The notes: a model not told the origin generated them from the letters alone. Shown: positions 1 to 8,402, counted from the first letter of the stretch. The stretch: 64,000 bases of DNA from Halodesulfovibrio sp. (GCF_015482765.1 NZ_JADMLB010000021.1:18145-82144); one strand, 5' to 3'. Program-made: numbers and translations.

Positions 1-334
1 ACATAGGAAACCATGATACGAGCAAGGTCATGTACCACGGAGAATCTTCTTTTGGCTCGGCATTAACAACAATACCTTTACCAACAAGACGATCTACAAG
101 TTTGGGATCGTCAGGTGCATAGGTATTAACAACAGTGCCGCCATGTTCCTTGGCAAGAAGCTTTTGTCCCTGAATAGAAACTTCAGCGATATCGCCTTTG
201 TCTACCAGCTCCAAAAACTTAGTATAGCTGACTTTTGTCTGCGAGTTTTGAGGCTGGCTGAACATGTTAAACAATACAACCATGAGTAGGGAGATGACAG
301 CCCAGAGAATCAAGTTCCGGGAAAACTGGTTCAA
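1..334 (-). CDS. ftsH: ATP-dependent zinc metalloprotease FtsH, N-terminal part (cut by window edge)
   Basis: FtsH is a membrane-anchored AAA+ protease that degrades misfolded membrane proteins and some regulators. Only the first 111 codons are present. They begin NQFSRNLILWAVISLLMVVLFNMF, a first transmembrane helix, followed by the periplasmic domain (SYTKFLELVDKGDIAEV, as in FtsH) and the start of the second membrane segment near the window edge. The AAA and protease domains lie outside. I chose a TTG start at 334 because a strong GGAGGG Shine-Dalgarno stands just upstream and the reading frame begins exactly at the family's usual N-terminus. It is divergent from the tRNA-Sec gene. Confidence 0.88.
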   Translation of the reverse strand, partial: MNQFSRNLILWAVISLLMVVLFNMFSQPQNSQTKVSYTKFLELVDKGDIAEVSIQGQKLLAKEHGGTVVNTYAPDDPKLVDRLVGKGIVVNAEPKEDSPWYMTLLVSWFPM

Positions 335-439
335 GGTATTTTACCCTCCGAAGTTAGAATCGGATTTAATTTACTTGCTCAAATGTATTTTCTTACTCGA
401 ATTTATATTTCTAATTACTCGAACGCGATTTGACAATGG

Positions 440-468
440 TTGAAACGCTCTTTTTCAAAATTTACATT
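440..468 (+). promoter_or_regulatory. Possible sigma-70 promoter for the tRNA-Sec gene
   Basis: TTGAAA at 440-445 and TACATT at 463-468 are separated by 17 bases. Transcription would start near 475, about 78 bases before the tRNA. An alternative -35 (TTGACA at 430-435) has no good -10 at the usual distance. This is by eye only. Confidence 0.3.
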
Positions 469-552
469 GAACTTTGTACTAAATGCATCTTAATCTTGCG
501 CCTAAAAGGCTTTCCTGCTAGAACGCCCAGTGTTAAAAGACAATCAGCAAAT

Positions 553-646
553 GGAAGCGTTTCGTCACCGGTGTGGCGTCCGGTCTTCAAAACCGGTGTA
601 GGGCAGTGATGTCCTAGGTAGGTTCGACTCCTATACGCTTCCGCCA
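553..646 (+). tRNA. selC: tRNA-Sec (anticodon TCA)
   Basis: This 94-nt gene encodes the selenocysteine tRNA. The acceptor stem is 8 bp (GGAAGCGT paired with ACGCTTCC), longer than in ordinary tRNAs and typical of bacterial tRNA-Sec. The anticodon arm is CCGGT-CTTCAAA-ACCGG, with anticodon TCA at 587-589. A long variable arm follows, then a T arm with GGTTCGACTCC, a discriminator G and an encoded CCA. The organism therefore decodes UGA as selenocysteine, as is known for many Desulfovibrio (for example in formate dehydrogenases). No selenoprotein was recognised in this window. Confidence 0.96.
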
Positions 647-655
647 TGATCATAC

Positions 656-682
656 AGCTCTGTTTTTGCAGGGCTTTTTTTG
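656..682 (+). terminator. Rho-independent terminator after tRNA-Sec
   Basis: AGCTCTG and CAGGGCT form a 7-bp stem with one G-U pair around a short T-rich loop. A run of T follows at once. It lies 9 bases after the tRNA CCA end. Confidence 0.75.
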
Positions 683-689
683 TTTATTA

Positions 690-1314
690 GAAACAAAAAA
701 ACACGAGCAACTTCTACGTTCTAACGCCTCAGCAGCCCTCTCACCACATGTATTCAAATCATAACAATCTCGTACCACAAGAAGTTATATAGTTCTCCCT
801 GCAAGCTATCTGACGCATGCTACCCGCCAAGTAAACGAGACGTTATAAATTTTTTAACTGGCAACTTCGATCTCTCGTCACGCACTACGTGAAGATCATG
901 TAGGAATACCAAAGACTGTATCACACAAATTCTTACCAGTAACTTAGCATGTTCACAGAGCAAAAAAAACCTTTCTGCTAACTTTAAACGAAGTCTAAAG
1001 AGAGTTCTCAACATGCTCATCCCTAATGCCTGCCGGCCTTGCCCACTCTCCTGCTCGCAATCAGGTCATGAAAACTCCACTTCATAGACTCTCAACCGTT
1101 ACTAACTCCCGATCGTGCGCACGTCATAAATAGCCTACTAGCAAACAATAATCGCCTGCGTGGAGCCCTTTTCACTTCAAAAAAACTATAAGCATCAGAA
1201 AAGCTTGACCTTCTGTATATTCTCAAAATACTGTCCATTCCCGTTTTCAAAAAACTATTCTGCTTAAAGAGATACACTCTGAGTCGAAATTAACTATCCG
1301 AGGATGGCTGCACT
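690..1314. other. Gene-free stretch of about 620 bases downstream of tRNA-Sec
   Basis: Only short open frames on the minus strand (820-1020 and 1092-1277) cover this stretch. Their translations are rich in Arg, Leu and Phe, show no recognisable motif and lack convincing ribosome binding sites. I found no direct repeat of the tRNA 3' end that would mark an integrated element. It may hold decayed sequence or regulatory DNA for the lipoprotein gene that follows. Confidence 0.4.
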
Positions 1315-1977
1315 ATGCTCTACAAACGACTTCTCATTATTTTCTGTTTTCTCTTACTCCAAGGGTGCGGCTCAAAATTTTATGTCAATGTGGACTCCCT
1401 TTGCACACCCGATGCAGCAACTAAAAAACATTATGTCCTGCTTTCCGGTGATAAAAATATCAACATTGATGATCTACAATTTCAAGAGTATGCGAGTTAT
1501 ATACACAACGCCCTTGCCTTGAAAGGATTTACACGGGTAACAGAAGACTCAGAAGCAGATATCGCAATACTTCTTCGATACTACATCAGCGAGCCTAAAG
1601 AGGAGGAGTACACCTACTCCACTCCTGTTTATAAAACTGTTTATTATTACGATCTACATGGTGAAAAAGCCACACCTTACCCCATTAAGCAACTGGATGG
1701 GTACGAAACAAACGTCGCCCACTATACTACCTACACGAAATCTTTCATTCTCGAAGCAGTTGACTTTAAGACGTACTTTAAGGCTCACACAAATAAGCAA
1801 ATCTGGACAACGACAGTGTGGTCATCAGGCTCGAACAGCGATCTGCGTCAAATCTTCCCGCGTTTGGTAGCTGCCGGTATGAAATATTTTGGAGAAAAAA
1901 CACCTCACACTGTAGAAGTTGAGATGGATGAATCAGACAGTCGTATCCAAGAAATTAACGGTTCTTCCGAGAAGTAA
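1315..1977 (+). CDS. Putative lipoprotein, DUF4136-like
   Basis: A 220-residue protein with a lipoprotein signal: residues 1-18 are hydrophobic and end in LLLQGC, so Cys18 should be lipidated. The mature part contains a 'tADIAILLRYYISEP' strand and a run of Tyr-rich strands, resembling the DUF4136 group of small periplasmic lipoproteins with no known function. The family link is tentative. The ribosome site is weak (GAGG about 11 bases before the ATG). It is a single gene, bounded downstream by a terminator. Nothing in the sequence points to a specific substrate. Confidence 0.72.
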   Translation: MLYKRLLIIFCFLLLQGCGSKFYVNVDSLCTPDAATKKHYVLLSGDKNINIDDLQFQEYASYIHNALALKGFTRVTEDSEADIAILLRYYISEPKEEEYTYSTPVYKTVYYYDLHGEKATPYPIKQLDGYETNVAHYTTYTKSFILEAVDFKTYFKAHTNKQIWTTTVWSSGSNSDLRQIFPRLVAAGMKYFGEKTPHTVEVEMDESDSRIQEINGSSEK

Positions 1978-1981
1978 TGTA

Positions 1982-2013
1982 AATGCAGCTAAGTTTACCT
2001 TGGCTGCATTTTT
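1982..2013 (+). terminator. Rho-independent terminator of the lipoprotein gene
   Basis: AATGCAGC and GCTGCATT pair across a short loop, with additional weaker pairs inside. A T run follows. It begins five bases after the stop codon. Confidence 0.75.
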
Positions 2014-2201
2014 CATATGCTTATTACGGGTACTACAAGCAAAAAGATTGTAGCCCATGACTAACCAGTACATTTTCCCAGTGCACTCACCTTCTTTTCA
2101 TAACAATTCTTCAGCATAAGCTCACCTTATTCTATAAATAAATGTTCATATATTAATTTCAATATATAACTATCTGTTTTACTGGACTTTATATTTTATC
2201 A

Positions 2202-2217
2202 TGTGAATTAAATCACA
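2202..2217. promoter_or_regulatory. CRP/FNR-family operator, candidate HcpR site
   Basis: TGTGAATTAAATCACA is a perfect TGTGA-N6-TCACA palindrome. Sites of this form are bound by the CRP/FNR family. In Desulfovibrio, published regulon reconstructions assign TTGTGA-N6-TCACAA to HcpR, which controls hcp and sulfate-reduction genes. The site lies about 190 bases before the DUF169 gene, in a 390-base intergenic stretch, and so may control the cluster up to 12.5 kb. Confidence 0.6.
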
Positions 2218-2258
2218 AAATTTGATGGTAAGAAGCTCATTTTTACTACTTTGCTTGT

Positions 2259-2278
2259 GAATTAATGTGACTTAATTC
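2259..2278. promoter_or_regulatory. Second inverted repeat upstream of the DUF169 gene
   Basis: GAATTAA and TTAATTC are perfect 7-bp arms around the hexamer TGTGAC. The preceding bases make TGTGAATTAA, a copy of the left half of the palindrome at 2202. This is either a weaker second site for the same regulator or a separate operator. Confidence 0.4.
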
Positions 2279-2404
2279 TTTATTGCAGTTTTTATTGCTG
2301 GCTGATGCCCCCATTGGTAATTCCACCCTCAGATAACAACGAGCTCAACCACCAAACCTGGTGGAATGACTGAATCTTCACAAGAAACAAACGGGAGAAG
2401 AATC

Positions 2405-3181
2405 ATGTCCGTAGATTTTAAAGAAATGCAAGCAACCCTGATGCGCGAAATGCGCCTCTACCACTACCCGATCGCTATCAAATTTTTCTACGATCAGGCA
2501 GAAGCAGACAAGTACCTTGAAGAAAACGAAGTACATGTTCCGCTTAAGCCTATGACTTACTGTCAGTGGGAAATTGCTGCACGTATGAAAGGTCAGAACG
2601 TATACGGCACTAAAGAAATGCTCTCTTGCTCCAATGCTCACTACAGCTTTGGCTGGAAAGGCCTTGATGAAGCAGAAATCAAAAGCCACGCAAAATACAC
2701 ACGCAACCCTGAACAGGCGAAGCGTTTTATCGAAACGAAATCCCAGATGCCTGAAGGCATGGTAGGTATGGCAGTTATGCCGCTTGCCAACGCCACTGAA
2801 ACTCCAGACGTAGTTCACTTCTATGTAGATAACATGCAGGCTTATCACCTTGCTGTTGACTACATGGCAGGCACAGACACTCACCCATTGCGCCCTGCAA
2901 TCACCATGAACTCTTCTGCTTGCGGCGGTACTGTATATTCTCACATCGCAAATGAGTTCAATATGGTTCCTGCATGTTCCGGTAGTTACAATGCCGGTAA
3001 AACAGAACGCGGTGAAATCAACGTAATGATTCCGGGTGAAAAAATGATCGCTACATACGAACGTCTTCTCGAACGTATGGAAAATCTTGGCAGCTCTTCT
3101 ATTACAAAACCGGGCGACGGCTTCCCTGGTCAGGACGTATGTAAGAACTGTCCACTCATTATCTTTAAAAAATCCAAATAG
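2405..3181 (+). CDS. DUF169 family protein
   Basis: A 258-residue cytoplasmic protein of the DUF169 family, which occurs in anaerobes and archaea and has no established function. The conserved cysteines are visible: Cys53 (MTYCQW), Cys75 (LSCSNAHYSFG), the SSACGG and ACSGSY pairs, and a C-terminal CKNCP pair at 246/249. These could bind a metal or iron-sulfur centre, but this is inference. I chose the ATG at 2405, which has GGGAGAAG just upstream. An in-frame ATG at 2366 would add 13 residues that do not look like the family. It is the first gene of the TauE-PhnD-kinase cluster and has a CRP-like palindrome upstream. Confidence 0.85.
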   Translation: MSVDFKEMQATLMREMRLYHYPIAIKFFYDQAEADKYLEENEVHVPLKPMTYCQWEIAARMKGQNVYGTKEMLSCSNAHYSFGWKGLDEAEIKSHAKYTRNPEQAKRFIETKSQMPEGMVGMAVMPLANATETPDVVHFYVDNMQAYHLAVDYMAGTDTHPLRPAITMNSSACGGTVYSHIANEFNMVPACSGSYNAGKTERGEINVMIPGEKMIATYERLLERMENLGSSSITKPGDGFPGQDVCKNCPLIIFKKSK

Positions 3182-3257
3182 ACATTGTCATAAATATAGA
3201 GGGCGGTGCGCACATGCCGCCCTCATAATGGAACGCAATTTACGTGAGGAGGTACAC

Positions 3258-4421
3258 GTGTTTTCCAACAAACGTAACTGGGTAGGTCTCAGCCTGCTCG
3301 CCGCAGCTATTCTGCTTATGTTTTCTCAGCCCGCTCTGGCTGACCGTCTTGCTGACGCAATTAACGCTACCCCTAAAGGTACTGGCGCTGGCCAAATTGA
3401 TCCTTCAGCAGCTACCGGCTTCTTAGGTATTCCGGGTGCACCGTCTGTAAACCTCGTTATCGGTTTCTTATGGGCAATCTGGGTCGGTTGGATTTTCTCA
3501 ACCGTAGGTGCATTCGGCGGTATCATGGCTGGTGTAGGTCACATCACCATTTTCGGTTTCGGCAACTACGCTTCCAGCTTTAAAAAACAGTCCCCTGTAC
3601 TCAACAAACTGGTTACAGACTCCATCCGTGTTTCCAACCAGTGGCTTGTTGGTACTTCTGCCGGTATGTCTTCTTTCAACTACTACAAGATGGGTCGTCT
3701 TGTGCTGCCACTGGGTCTTTCCCTCGCAACCGGCTCCATTCTTGGTTCATACCTTATCCCTTGGCTTACCGCAGGGCAGATTTCCCTTAAAGCGTACATC
3801 GGCTACTTCGGTCTGTTTGTACTCTTCTTAGGCTGTTACCTGCTTTACGAAACCACACCACGTGGTCAGGCTAACAAAAAGAAAGCAAAAGAAGCAGCTC
3901 GTGCTTTTGAAGCTACCATTAAAGAAGAACGCTCCGGCTCTTCCGTAGACACATCCGCACTTGGCGTAAAAGTAGTTTCTTTCTCTCTTACCAAATGCGT
4001 ATTCACTTTCTACGGTGTTGAGTTCTCCTTTAACCCACTCGTTCCAGTTTGCGGCGGCTTTGTTATTGCCGGCCTTGCTTCCTTCCTCGGTGTAGGTGGC
4101 GGCTTCCTTCTGGTTCCGTTCCTCACAAGTGTTGCAGGACTGCCTATGTACCTCGTTGCCGGCACGTCTGCGCTTGCTGTACTCGTAGGTATGACAACCT
4201 CTATCTTCACATACATGGTTGTAAAAGATACCCCTGTATTCTGGCCTCTTATCGGTGTTGAACTTCTTGGTGTACTCGTAGGTTCCTTTATCGGCCCACG
4301 CACCTCCAAGTACATCCCTGAAGTATGGCTCAAACGCCTCTTCATCTTCCTCGCCTTCTACGTAGGTATCAGATACGCATCCAAAGGCTTCCTTGGAATG
4401 AGTCTTCTCCCTCCATTCTAG
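3258..4421 (+). CDS. TauE/SafE family anion (sulfite/sulfonate) exporter
   Basis: A 387-residue inner-membrane permease of the TauE/SafE family, which moves sulfite, sulfoacetate and related organosulfur anions. An N-terminal signal-like helix (LSLLAAAILLMFSQPALA) comes first, then two blocks of transmembrane helices separated by a charged loop (about residues 205-235). The second block carries the glycine-rich GLASFLGVGGGFLLVP repeat motif of the family. I chose the GTG at 3258 because GAGGAGGT lies six bases before it. The open frame extends much further upstream without a better site. Its place next to a DUF169 gene and upstream of the sulfite reductase gene suggests handling of a sulfur oxyanion, but the substrate cannot be read from sequence. 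Confidence 0.85.
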   Translation: MFSNKRNWVGLSLLAAAILLMFSQPALADRLADAINATPKGTGAGQIDPSAATGFLGIPGAPSVNLVIGFLWAIWVGWIFSTVGAFGGIMAGVGHITIFGFGNYASSFKKQSPVLNKLVTDSIRVSNQWLVGTSAGMSSFNYYKMGRLVLPLGLSLATGSILGSYLIPWLTAGQISLKAYIGYFGLFVLFLGCYLLYETTPRGQANKKKAKEAARAFEATIKEERSGSSVDTSALGVKVVSFSLTKCVFTFYGVEFSFNPLVPVCGGFVIAGLASFLGVGGGFLLVPFLTSVAGLPMYLVAGTSALAVLVGMTTSIFTYMVVKDTPVFWPLIGVELLGVLVGSFIGPRTSKYIPEVWLKRLFIFLAFYVGIRYASKGFLGMSLLPPF

Positions 4422-4438
4422 CCACACACAGCATCTTT

Positions 4439-4469
4439 CAGGGGCGAGACTATGCCTGTCTCGCCCCTG
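4439..4469 (+). promoter_or_regulatory. Intercistronic hairpin after the TauE gene
   Basis: CAGGGGCGAGAC and GTCTCGCCCCTG form a perfect 12-bp GC-rich stem with a 7-base loop. The T run is about eight bases away, so it may be a leaky terminator or an mRNA-stabilising stem rather than a full stop. It falls between the TauE gene and the next gene on the same strand. Confidence 0.6.
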
Positions 4470-4496
4470 TACCTATATTTTTTTATGAGGTGACGC

Positions 4497-5189
4497 ATGG
4501 ATATGCAGAGTTTTTTCTTAGCACTTGACCCTTTTTTTATTGCTCCCTACCGCTGGATAAGCGAACCGGCTATCGCGGTCTGGGCGGGCACACTTGTGCT
4601 CAGTCTTTGGTGCGTTTTTGCAGGAGAAATTTCTTCCATCTTCATTTACCATGTAAACAGAGCATATTACGCTAAGCTGAATGCCAAGATGGTGCACATG
4701 CACAACCTCTCTATTGAGGCCATCAAACAAAAAGACAAAACAAACTTTAAAGCTGCAAACACGTGGGCAAACGAATACTTCGGAAAAGTGTTCTTTGCGC
4801 AGGCTGCGTTTTTTGCAGTTTCTCTGTGGCCTGTTCCTTTCGCACTCGGCTGGATGCAGACACGCTTCACAGGTGTTGACATTATTAGCATTCCTATGCT
4901 TTCAATTGACTTTGATAAATTTAGTCTTACTACCCTGAGTACAGACTTTATTTCTTCTACCACGCTGTCTTTAGGGTATGCTTTTGTGCTGTTAACCTGT
5001 TATATTTTGTTGCGCTATGCACTCTATAAAACACGTAAGTACATACCGTATCTTCGTAAAATTGAAGCTATGCGTGAAGAAGATGCTGAACTGATCGACC
5101 AGATCAAATCATGGGAAGAACTCAATACTTCTGCACAGGAAGCACCTGCCTTGCAGAAGGCAAAAGAAGACACAGTTACCGCTGGATAG
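4497..5189 (+). CDS. Unassigned inner-membrane protein with three helices
   Basis: A 230-residue protein I do not recognise. Hydrophobic segments lie at about residues 24-50, 95-120 and 155-178. Between the first two is a long amphipathic cytoplasmic-type segment rich in Lys, Ala and Asn (about 53-92). The C-terminal 45 residues are charged and may form a coiled coil. The layout (helix, long coil, two helices, charged tail) recalls YidC/EMC3-like insertases, but I see no signature and do not claim it. The start has GAGGTG seven bases upstream. It lies between the TauE exporter and the PhnD-like lipoprotein and so probably works with one of them. Confidence 0.75.
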   Translation: MDMQSFFLALDPFFIAPYRWISEPAIAVWAGTLVLSLWCVFAGEISSIFIYHVNRAYYAKLNAKMVHMHNLSIEAIKQKDKTNFKAANTWANEYFGKVFFAQAAFFAVSLWPVPFALGWMQTRFTGVDIISIPMLSIDFDKFSLTTLSTDFISSTTLSLGYAFVLLTCYILLRYALYKTRKYIPYLRKIEAMREEDAELIDQIKSWEELNTSAQEAPALQKAKEDTVTAG

Positions 5190-5245
5190 CACGCAGCTTT
5201 TATTTAAAAAAACTGAACACAGCTATCCTCTTATGAGGTTGTTAC

Positions 5246-6238
5246 TTGAAACACCATACGTTCCGTGCCTTTTTCCTAGTTCTTCTTCTGTGCTTCCCTC
5301 TTTTATTACAGGGATGCGGAGAAGAAGTTCCCGTTGTTAAAGTAGATTTCAGCAAGCGGGAATCCATCAAAGTTCCCGTGCCGGAACCTGCGATAACCTA
5401 TGCCTATCTCCCGCAGTATTCCCACGAAATTTCGTATGCCCGTCATAACCCGCTTATCCAGTACCTTGCTAAAGAAACTGGTCTTCCAATGCGCCAAGTT
5501 TTTCCAGACACATTTGAAGAACACATCCGCATGGTTGAACGCGGAGAAATCGATATTTCTTTCTCCAACCCTGTTGTCTACGTAAAGCTGGCTCAACTCG
5601 GTTCTACAGCGTTCGCCCGTATAAAAGAGCCGGATGGTCGCCCTGCATTTCGCGGACAAATTATTGTGCATGCTCAGAACAAGGCGATTCAAAAGCTGGA
5701 AGACGTTATAGGCAAACGCTGGATCGCAGTTGATCCCTACTCTGCAGGTGGCTACCTGTATGCGTTAGGATATTTTTTAGATCACGGCATTCATGCGCAC
5801 AATTTCAGAGAAATTGCTTTTGCTCCGGGTCCAGGTGGTAAGCAGGAAAAAGCCGCGCTCGCTGTCTACGCCGGAAAGTACGATGTTGCTTCTGTTCGCG
5901 AAGGCGCACTTGATACCGTTAAAGATAAAATAAACTTACAGCACATCCGTGTGCTGGCAGTAACTCCGGAGTATCCGGGGTGGGTATATTCTGCCAGAAA
6001 AGGCATGAATAAAGAGATTGTTTCCAAAATTGCTGATGCCATGTTTAAACTTTCCATGAAAGACTCTTCACAGGCAGCTATTTTATCCAATGCGCGTACA
6101 AGCGGTATCATTCCTGCGACTGATACCGACTATGACGCCGTTCGCACTCTTATTCATAAAATAGAAGCTGATAGAGTTACATCATCACTTCCGAAAGTAC
6201 CTTCACTACCAGTACAGCAGGTGACAAATGCTGAATAG
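5246..6238 (+). CDS. PhnD-like periplasmic binding lipoprotein
   Basis: A 330-residue lipoprotein of the phosphate/phosphite/phosphonate binding family (PhnD/SsuA fold). The signal ends LLLQGC, so Cys24 would carry the lipid. The family pattern is visible in ITYAYLPQYSHEISY, IDISFSNPVVYVKLAQ, 'GKRWIAVDPYSAGGYLYALGYF' and the C-terminal AMFKLSMKDSSQAAIL. The start is TTG at 5246, preceded by GAGG. No ATP-binding or permease gene is nearby. The 3' end overlaps the histidine kinase gene by 11 bases, so translational coupling is likely. I infer that it presents a ligand to the kinase sensor domain, as some periplasmic binding proteins do, rather than serving import. Confidence 0.87.
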   Translation: MKHHTFRAFFLVLLLCFPLLLQGCGEEVPVVKVDFSKRESIKVPVPEPAITYAYLPQYSHEISYARHNPLIQYLAKETGLPMRQVFPDTFEEHIRMVERGEIDISFSNPVVYVKLAQLGSTAFARIKEPDGRPAFRGQIIVHAQNKAIQKLEDVIGKRWIAVDPYSAGGYLYALGYFLDHGIHAHNFREIAFAPGPGGKQEKAALAVYAGKYDVASVREGALDTVKDKINLQHIRVLAVTPEYPGWVYSARKGMNKEIVSKIADAMFKLSMKDSSQAAILSNARTSGIIPATDTDYDAVRTLIHKIEADRVTSSLPKVPSLPVQQVTNAE

Positions 6239-8276
6239 AATAAGCACAATGCGTTTTCGTACAAAACTTAACGCGGGAATGAGTTTAATCATCATTTCCC
6301 TTTCTCTTATTCTTGCCGTTCTGGTTACGCATATTGCTGCCAACTCTCTGGTACACGAAACCAAACGGCGAGGTCAGGTACTGGCGGACAACATTGCCCT
6401 GCGCACTACCAGCTCTATGCTTTCCGGAGATCTGTTACAGATGAAGGAAATGGTAGATGAACTACGTACAGTAGATAAAGATGTTGCGTATGCTTTTCTT
6501 ATCAACAGTAACAACCAGATACTGGCACATACTTTTACAAACGGCTTTCCTGTTGATTTGAAATATGCCAACGGCATCACAACGACCGATCAACCATCTA
6601 TTAAGCTTGTCGATACCGGATCTGATAAATTTTATGACTTTGCTGTACCGGTCAAAGCAGGTGGGCACGTTATCGGGCAGGCACGCCTCGGGTTATCCCG
6701 CAGTCAGGTGCAAAGCGTCGTGAACGGGCTGATACTAACAATTTCCATTGTTACAGGTATCACACTGCTTATCAGCGTTGCCATATCGACACAATTTGCA
6801 CACAAAATTACCCACCGTCTCGGCATGCTCGGTAAATATGCCGAAAGCATTGTCCGAGGAGAACTCAAGCTTAACCAGACTTCCGGCCTTAATAGAAACT
6901 GCTGGGAGGTCTACAAGTGTGAACAGACGGAATGCCCTGCCTACGGAAATACTGACAGGCGTTGTTGGCAATTTGGCGAAACGCTGTGCACAAACTATTG
7001 TAGTAATAAATCCGCACGTGATCTTGATAACTGCGAAGAATGCCCTGTTTTTGCACGAAACTCAGGCGACGAGATTCATGAACTTGCTGAAACGTTCGAT
7101 GTTATGTCTCTTTCGCTCCGCGGGCATATTGCAGAGCTTGAAGAAGCAAAAAATGATCTCACCCAGCAGCAGGAGATCCTCCGTACTATTTTTGAATCCA
7201 GCCCTGATCAATTGTCACTTATCGACAAGGAAGGAACATATGTTTCCGTCAATCAGGCATTTGCTTCCTTTGTTAAAAAGACAAAAGAAGAAATTGTAGG
7301 GAAAAAGGAATACGAAATTCCTTCTCTGCTCAATACGGCAGACACTCTTCAGGAAACAAAGCAAATTATCTCTTCCGGCACTCCGGTTAACCGTGAAGTC
7401 CGTATCGTGCTTGAAGACGGCTCACGCAAATGGTTTAACGTCCTTAAAGTTCCTGTACATGATGAACATAAGCAGTCTATCGGCGTACTAGGTACTGCGC
7501 GCGACATAACCAATGTAAAAGATTACCAGAATCAGCTCATCCACTCACAAAAACTTGAGTCCATCGGTAAACTGGCAGGTGGTGTTGCGCATGAAATCAA
7601 CACTCCGCTCGGCATTATCCTTGGCTACTCACAGCTTCTTCAGGAAGATTTTGATAAAGAGGAGCAGGTTCATAAAGATCTTGTTGTTGTTGAAAAACAA
7701 GCCAAATTCTGCCGCAAAATTGTTGCTGACCTGCTTGATTTTTCACACCAGACCAAAAGTCAGAAAAAAGAGATGTGCTTCAACAACTCCATTATGGAAG
7801 TTGTTCAGTTGGTGCGTCACGCCTTCAAGCTTGATAACGTAGAAATTATTCCAAACCTTGATGACAGGCTCCCTATTATTTACGGAAATCCTGAGCAGCT
7901 AAAACAGGTCTGGATGAACCTTATGTCTAATGCTATTGAGGCCATAGGTCACAATGGTGTTATCAACATCCATACAAAACTGGATATTAACAAAGGAACC
8001 ATTTCTGCATGGTTTACAGACTCCGGAACCGGCATTGCCACTAATGACATTGATTCCATTTTTGACCCGTTCTTCAGTACAAAACCTGTCGGAAAAGGAA
8101 CTGGACTGGGATTATCTGTTTCATTCGGTATTATTCAGGATCATGGCGGGCAGATTTCCGCTATCAGTCCTGCTCCGAAGAGTCTGCTTGAAGATGGTGC
8201 CACCCGCACTGAAAACTGGGGACCGGGAACATCCTTTCAGGTTGTTCTTCCGTTAGACGAAATTGGATACGAATAA
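6228..8276 (+). CDS. Hybrid-less sensor histidine kinase with Cys-rich (two-CW) insert
   Basis: A 682-residue membrane kinase. Domains in order: first membrane helix (about 18-38), a periplasmic sensor of about 125 residues, second helix (about 166-188), a HAMP-like linker, a cysteine-rich block at 225-273, a PAS domain (about 315-430), a HisKA dimerisation domain with His455 in AGGVAHEINTPLG, and an ATPase domain ending with GTGLGLSVSFGII. The block holds eight cysteines (225, 231, 236, 246, 254, 258, 269, 272) in the CW...CP...CW...C..C pattern of the 'two-CW' domain, which may bind metal or an iron-sulfur centre. It is translationally coupled to the PhnD-like gene and followed by its likely response regulator. 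Confidence 0.92.
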   Translation: MLNRISTMRFRTKLNAGMSLIIISLSLILAVLVTHIAANSLVHETKRRGQVLADNIALRTTSSMLSGDLLQMKEMVDELRTVDKDVAYAFLINSNNQILAHTFTNGFPVDLKYANGITTTDQPSIKLVDTGSDKFYDFAVPVKAGGHVIGQARLGLSRSQVQSVVNGLILTISIVTGITLLISVAISTQFAHKITHRLGMLGKYAESIVRGELKLNQTSGLNRNCWEVYKCEQTECPAYGNTDRRCWQFGETLCTNYCSNKSARDLDNCEECPVFARNSGDEIHELAETFDVMSLSLRGHIAELEEAKNDLTQQQEILRTIFESSPDQLSLIDKEGTYVSVNQAFASFVKKTKEEIVGKKEYEIPSLLNTADTLQETKQIISSGTPVNREVRIVLEDGSRKWFNVLKVPVHDEHKQSIGVLGTARDITNVKDYQNQLIHSQKLESIGKLAGGVAHEINTPLGIILGYSQLLQEDFDKEEQVHKDLVVVEKQAKFCRKIVADLLDFSHQTKSQKKEMCFNNSIMEVVQLVRHAFKLDNVEIIPNLDDRLPIIYGNPEQLKQVWMNLMSNAIEAIGHNGVINIHTKLDINKGTISAWFTDSGTGIATNDIDSIFDPFFSTKPVGKGTGLGLSVSFGIIQDHGGQISAISPAPKSLLEDGATRTENWGPGTSFQVVLPLDEIGYE

Positions 8277-8402
8277 CTAATGCTGAAGAGATAGCAATCT
8301 GCCTTGTAGTCTTACCTCAGGCAGCTCAACGGCTCTTTTCAGTTTTCAGCAGGTAGATACTGCCTGTTTATACGCTTACCTTACTGCAACAAGGATATAG
8401 CT

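Noticed and set aside
820..1277. Two short minus-strand frames after tRNA-Sec
   Set aside because: No ribosome sites, no recognised motif and atypical composition. They may be chance open frames.
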